This document shows, in pieces, positions 6,738-8,674 of a stretch of 8,674 nucleotides of DNA. The notes below the pieces were generated by a model. The model made no database searches and had not been told where the DNA came from. It saw nothing but the letters and a program-made list of their open reading frames with translations. Both the position numbers and the translations under genes were made by a program. This DNA comes from JALYUA01 sp038229875 (lineage in GTDB: Bacteria > Acidobacteriota > Thermoanaerobaculia > UBA5066 > Gp7-AA6): positions 1 to 8,674 of the forward strand of contig JBBROA010000149.1 in NCBI GenBank assembly GCA_038229875.1, given 5' to 3'. How positions within the stretch are numbered: the stretch's first letter is position 1; the number at the start of each line of letters is the position of its first letter.

Positions 6738-7838
6738 TCAGCGAGTGAGAGACATGTCCACGTTCTCGGTCCGCCCGTTGCTCACGGAGACATTCGCGCT
6801 CCGGTCTTTATACCCGGGCCGCGAGATCGTGACGGTGTGCTTGCCGGGAGAAACCACAATGCCGGCGTCCATCGAAGCGAGCTCGTCGGCAGAGCCCACG
6901 AACCGGTCGTCGAGATAGACGGCCGCGTCGGCGGGCTGGGCTTTGATCTTCAACCGGCTGCGGTCGCCGGCCACCGGCCGCGCCGAAACAGTCGCGTCCG
7001 GTTGCGACGCGGACGCGTTGTCGCGCTGACGCGGCACGGAAGCATTGTCGCGCCACGTCTCGGCCTGCGGAGCGGGCGCACGAGCAGGAGCCGGGGTAGC
7101 CTGGTCGCGATCCATCTCCTGTTCCGAGCCACCCTCGGCGTACACAGGGGCGTCTTCGTCCTCGTCCTCGACGCTCACCTGGTTGCGGCCGTAGTCTTCC
7201 ACAGCAGGATTGCTGTCGCGCCGGTAGCGCATGTTGTCGCGATCACGGTCCCGGTCCCGATTCCGATCCCGTCGTTTGCCGAAGTAGCGCTGGACGTTGC
7301 CTTCGATTTTCGGCGGGTCGGCCTGCGAACGCATCCCGTTGCCGCCGCGCGGAAGCTTGTTGTCGACCTTCAGCTCCTGGCCCGGCCGGGCGTCGACGTC
7401 GAGCGACAGGGGCTCATAGCCGCTCAGGCGGAATTCGAGCCGGTAGTGGCCGGGACGCAGGTAGAGCTTGTCCGGCCATCCGTCGAAGTCGTCGGCGGTG
7501 CCGATGTACTTGCCATCCAGGTAAACCCGGGCTTCTTCCGGCGACACGTCGGTCTTGACCGCGCCCCAGTTGGAGTCCGAGCCGTATCCCCCGCCGTAGC
7601 CGTAGCCGTAGCCGGCCGGACGACCGTAACCGTAATAACCTGAATAACCGGGGTAGCCGTACCAGCCCCCCCAGTACGGATTGAAGAAGCCTCCGCCATA
7701 AATGATCACGCGACCGCCGCCGCGGCCGCCGTGAAATCCTCCGCCGCCGTGGATGTTTCCACGCGGCGCGGCCAGAGCAGATGCGGCCGGCAGCGCCAGA
7801 ACCAGAAGGGCCGCGATCCCGAACAACTTGCTTTTCAT
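6738..7838 (-). CDS. Exported PEGA-domain protein with Gly/Tyr-rich and Arg-Asp repeat segments
   Basis: The 366-residue protein begins with a classical signal peptide (MKSKLFGIAALLVLALPAASALA, cleavage near residue 23), so it is exported. Next come a Gly/Tyr-rich low-complexity stretch (~31-86), a first PEGA-like beta domain (~93-162, with ARVYLDGKYIGTADDF and LRPGHYRLEFRLSGYEP), and a basic Arg-Asp repeat (189-208). An acidic run (VEDEDEDAP, 223-231) and a Pro/Ala/Gln linker follow. A second PEGA domain (~294-364, with AAVYLDDRFVGSADEL and SPGKHTVTISRPGYKD) closes the protein. PEGA domains are associated with envelope or surface proteins; no enzymatic motif is seen. I chose ATG at 7838 because GGGAG sits 8 nt upstream and the signal peptide starts there; a TTG nine codons earlier (7865) is less likely. 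A sigma-54-like promoter precedes it. Its precise function is unknown. Confidence 0.88.
   Translation of the reverse strand: MKSKLFGIAALLVLALPAASALAAPRGNIHGGGGFHGGRGGGRVIIYGGGFFNPYWGGWYGYPGYSGYYGYGRPAGYGYGYGGGYGSDSNWGAVKTDVSPEEARVYLDGKYIGTADDFDGWPDKLYLRPGHYRLEFRLSGYEPLSLDVDARPGQELKVDNKLPRGGNGMRSQADPPKIEGNVQRYFGKRRDRNRDRDRDRDNMRYRRDSNPAVEDYGRNQVSVEDEDEDAPVYAEGGSEQEMDRDQATPAPARAPAPQAETWRDNASVPRQRDNASASQPDATVSARPVAGDRSRLKIKAQPADAAVYLDDRFVGSADELASMDAGIVVSPGKHTVTISRPGYKDRSANVSVSNGRTENVDMSLTR
7236..7274 (-). repeat. Degenerate hexanucleotide tandem repeat encoding Arg-Asp dipeptides
   Basis: On the minus strand, units of the CGGGAC type (CGGGAT, CGGAAT, CGGGAC twice, CGTGAT, CGCGAC) encode residues ~189-201 of the PEGA protein (RRDRNRDRDRDRD). 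Units are six bases, so gain or loss of a unit keeps the frame. Confidence 0.7.
7581..7748 (-). repeat. Gly/Tyr-rich low-complexity coding segment
   Basis: This codes for residues ~31-86 of the PEGA protein: GGGGFHGGRGGGR, then aromatic-rich YWGGWYGYPGYSGYYGYG, then GYGYGYGGGYG. The DNA contains short tandem GGCTAC/GGTTAC-type units (seen on the plus strand as repeated gtagcc/gtaacc). Confidence 0.75.
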
Positions 7839-7846
7839 ATTCAACA

Positions 7847-7851
7847 CTCCC
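7847..7851 (-). promoter_or_regulatory. Shine-Dalgarno site of the PEGA gene
   Basis: GGGAG on the minus strand, 8 nt before ATG at 7838, supports that start over the upstream TTG at 7865. Confidence 0.75.
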
Positions 7852-7863
7852 ATGCCCGGAAAC

Positions 7864-7881
7864 AAAGCAAGGCAGGGGCCA
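7864..7881 (-). promoter_or_regulatory. Candidate sigma-54 (-24/-12) promoter of the PEGA gene
   Basis: The minus strand reads TGGCCCCTGCCTTGCTTT. Compared with the known consensus TGGCACG-N4-TTGCW it matches TGGC and TTGC exactly at the right spacing and differs at two bases of the ACG part. Transcription would start near 7856, giving a leader of about 18 nt that still contains the GGGAG ribosome site. I saw no sigma-70-like -10/-35 pair nearby. The match is by eye, so chance occurrence in GC-rich DNA is possible. Confidence 0.5.
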
Positions 7882-7912
7882 CTTCCGCCGGGAGGAGGGG
7901 GCCCGGCAAGTG
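7880..7912. other. Bulged hairpin upstream of the PEGA gene (possible terminator or leader structure)
   Basis: CACTT (7880-7884), a CC bulge, then GCCGGG (7887-7892) pair with CCCGGC (7902-7907) and AAGTG (7908-7912) around a G-rich loop. It lies downstream of the glycosyltransferase stop on the minus strand and is followed by a mixed T-rich stretch (CTTGCTTTGTTT) rather than a clean U tract. It may weakly terminate the glycosyltransferase transcript. Its edge touches the -24 element. Confidence 0.4.
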
Positions 7913-7964
7913 TCGTGATCCCAGGGGGTTACTTCAGGCCCTCTCGCGACCCTTCCGGGAGGCT

Positions 7965-7982
7965 TGACCTCTCCTCAGGTCA
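7965..7982. promoter_or_regulatory. Perfect palindrome TGACCT-N6-AGGTCA, possible activator binding site
   Basis: Six-base arms (7965-7970 and 7977-7982) flank CTCCTC and overlap the glycosyltransferase stop codon. The centre is about 105 bases upstream of the candidate -12 element, a typical distance for a sigma-54 activator site. The position is suggestive; the arms are short and could be chance. Confidence 0.25.
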
Positions 7983-8674
7983 CTCTTGTGCCGGAAAGAG
8001 ACACCGGCGAGGACGCCCGGGGCGTGGATCCCTCGGAAAGCGAGCGCGAGAGGCTGCGGAGGTAATCGTCCCGGAGGATCCGGTCGACGGCCTTCCGGGC
8101 GCCGGGCGCGTCCCATCGTTCGGAAAGCTCCGCCCACCGCGCCAGAACCCCGCGGGTCAGAGCAGATCCCTCGTGAAACCGGAGCGCCTGGGGGACCGCC
8201 AGGAAGTCGCCGAGCTCCGGGTGCTTCCCGTAAAAAATCGCGGCAGATTCGCCGGCCTTCTGCTGCCGGCGGCGGAACGACCTGAAGGTCATGTGGTGGT
8301 GGTGCCTTGCGATCGCGCGCGGCCGGTAGACGATCTTCATCCCGCGGCGTACGAGGCGGTACGCGATCTCGATGTCCTCCCACGCGGCGTGCGGAAACGA
8401 AGTGTCGAAGAGGCCCTCCTCGAGCAGCAGTTCGCGCGGCAGCGAGATATTCGATGTGTAGAAGAAGTTGAAAGGCACCGATTCCGGATTCGAGATCAGC
8501 GCGTATCCGAACTGCAGCCCGTTCTCGTTGATGTGATGAAGAAACGGGGAGACGGGCTGACCCTTCGGCCACGTCGTGTAGCCCAGCGCCGCCGCGGGAT
8601 GGGCGCGCGTCTCCGCCTGCGCCGCCGCGAGGACCGACAGGAGCTCGGGTTCGGGAACCGTATCGTCGCCGAGA
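7975..8674 (-). CDS. Glycosyltransferase family 2 (GT-A fold), 5' end cut by window edge
   Basis: The frame is open to the right edge; 232 C-terminal residues are visible from 8673 and the N-terminal nucleotide-sugar-binding part is missing. A visible LGDDTVPEP matches the metal-binding acidic motif in the middle of GT2 enzymes. The acceptor-side signature follows: FYTSNISLPRELL, GLFDTSFPHAAWEDIEIAYRL (catalytic-type ED at visible residues 99-100) and RRGMKIVYRPRAIARHHHH. A charged helical tail follows, and the last ~20 residues are Ser/Pro-rich and look unstructured. An internal GTG at 8478 is not a plausible start because homologous sequence continues upstream. It probably transfers a sugar to a surface glycan, glycolipid or protein; donor and acceptor cannot be told from this fragment. 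It is co-directional with the PEGA gene but separated by 136 bases and a hairpin. Confidence 0.9.
   Translation of the reverse strand, partial: LGDDTVPEPELLSVLAAAQAETRAHPAAALGYTTWPKGQPVSPFLHHINENGLQFGYALISNPESVPFNFFYTSNISLPRELLLEEGLFDTSFPHAAWEDIEIAYRLVRRGMKIVYRPRAIARHHHHMTFRSFRRRQQKAGESAAIFYGKHPELGDFLAVPQALRFHEGSALTRGVLARWAELSERWDAPGARKAVDRILRDDYLRSLSRSLSEGSTPRASSPVSLSGTRVT

Noticed and set aside
7934..8572. Minus-strand frame overlapping the glycosyltransferase
   Set aside because: The frame 7975-8674 carries the GT2 motifs (LGDD, FYTSN, WEDIEIAYRL). This alternative frame is Arg/Pro-rich with no motif.

Overview
The window is very GC-rich, gene-dense bacterial chromosome. It combines housekeeping DNA replication genes (tmk, holB) with a PDZ/multi-TM/GAF/SpoIIE phosphatase, a membrane-anchored TPR protein, a GAF-type sigma-54 activator and a Gly/Tyr-rich PEGA-domain protein. 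That mix fits a Gram-negative-type lineage such as Acidobacteriota or a deltaproteobacterial-like group. The lineage is an inference from gene content and base composition only. There is no rRNA, tRNA, CRISPR array, insertion sequence or phage gene.

Layout: (A) 1-4987, minus strand: an apparent three-gene signalling operon, read right to left. It starts with a large membrane SpoIIE-family (PP2C-type) phosphatase. After a 40-nt gap comes a TPR protein with an N-terminal membrane anchor. The third gene, a GAF-domain sigma-54 activator, has a GTG start that overlaps the TPR stop codon (GTGA); its 3' end runs off the left edge and was not reported as a complete ORF. (B) 4988-5110: a short divergent promoter region. 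(C) 5111-6678, plus strand: tmk and holB, overlapping as ATGA. (D) 6684-6712: a compact bidirectional terminator between convergent genes. (E) 6738-7838, minus strand: a secreted or envelope PEGA-domain protein with low-complexity segments. (F) 7839-7974: an intergenic region with a sigma-54-like -24/-12 element, a bulged hairpin and an upstream palindrome. (G) 7975-8674, minus strand: the C-terminal part of a family-2 glycosyltransferase, cut by the right edge.

How it may work together: the phosphatase has an N-terminal sensor region (PDZ-like plus about nine to ten membrane helices) and a GAF domain. All the metal-binding aspartates of an active PP2C-type phosphatase are present. Its usual partners (STAS anti-anti-sigma factor, RsbW-type kinase) are absent here, and it is instead co-directional with a sigma-54 activator that has no receiver domain. 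About 7 kb away, the PEGA gene carries the best sigma-54 promoter candidate I found, with a palindrome at enhancer-like distance. The working hypothesis, unproven, is an envelope-sensing circuit linking a PP2C phosphatase, a TPR scaffold and a sigma-54 activator to an envelope structural protein. The activator's GAFTGA loop is altered to GVATGV, which is a caveat: it may use sigma-54 atypically or not at all.
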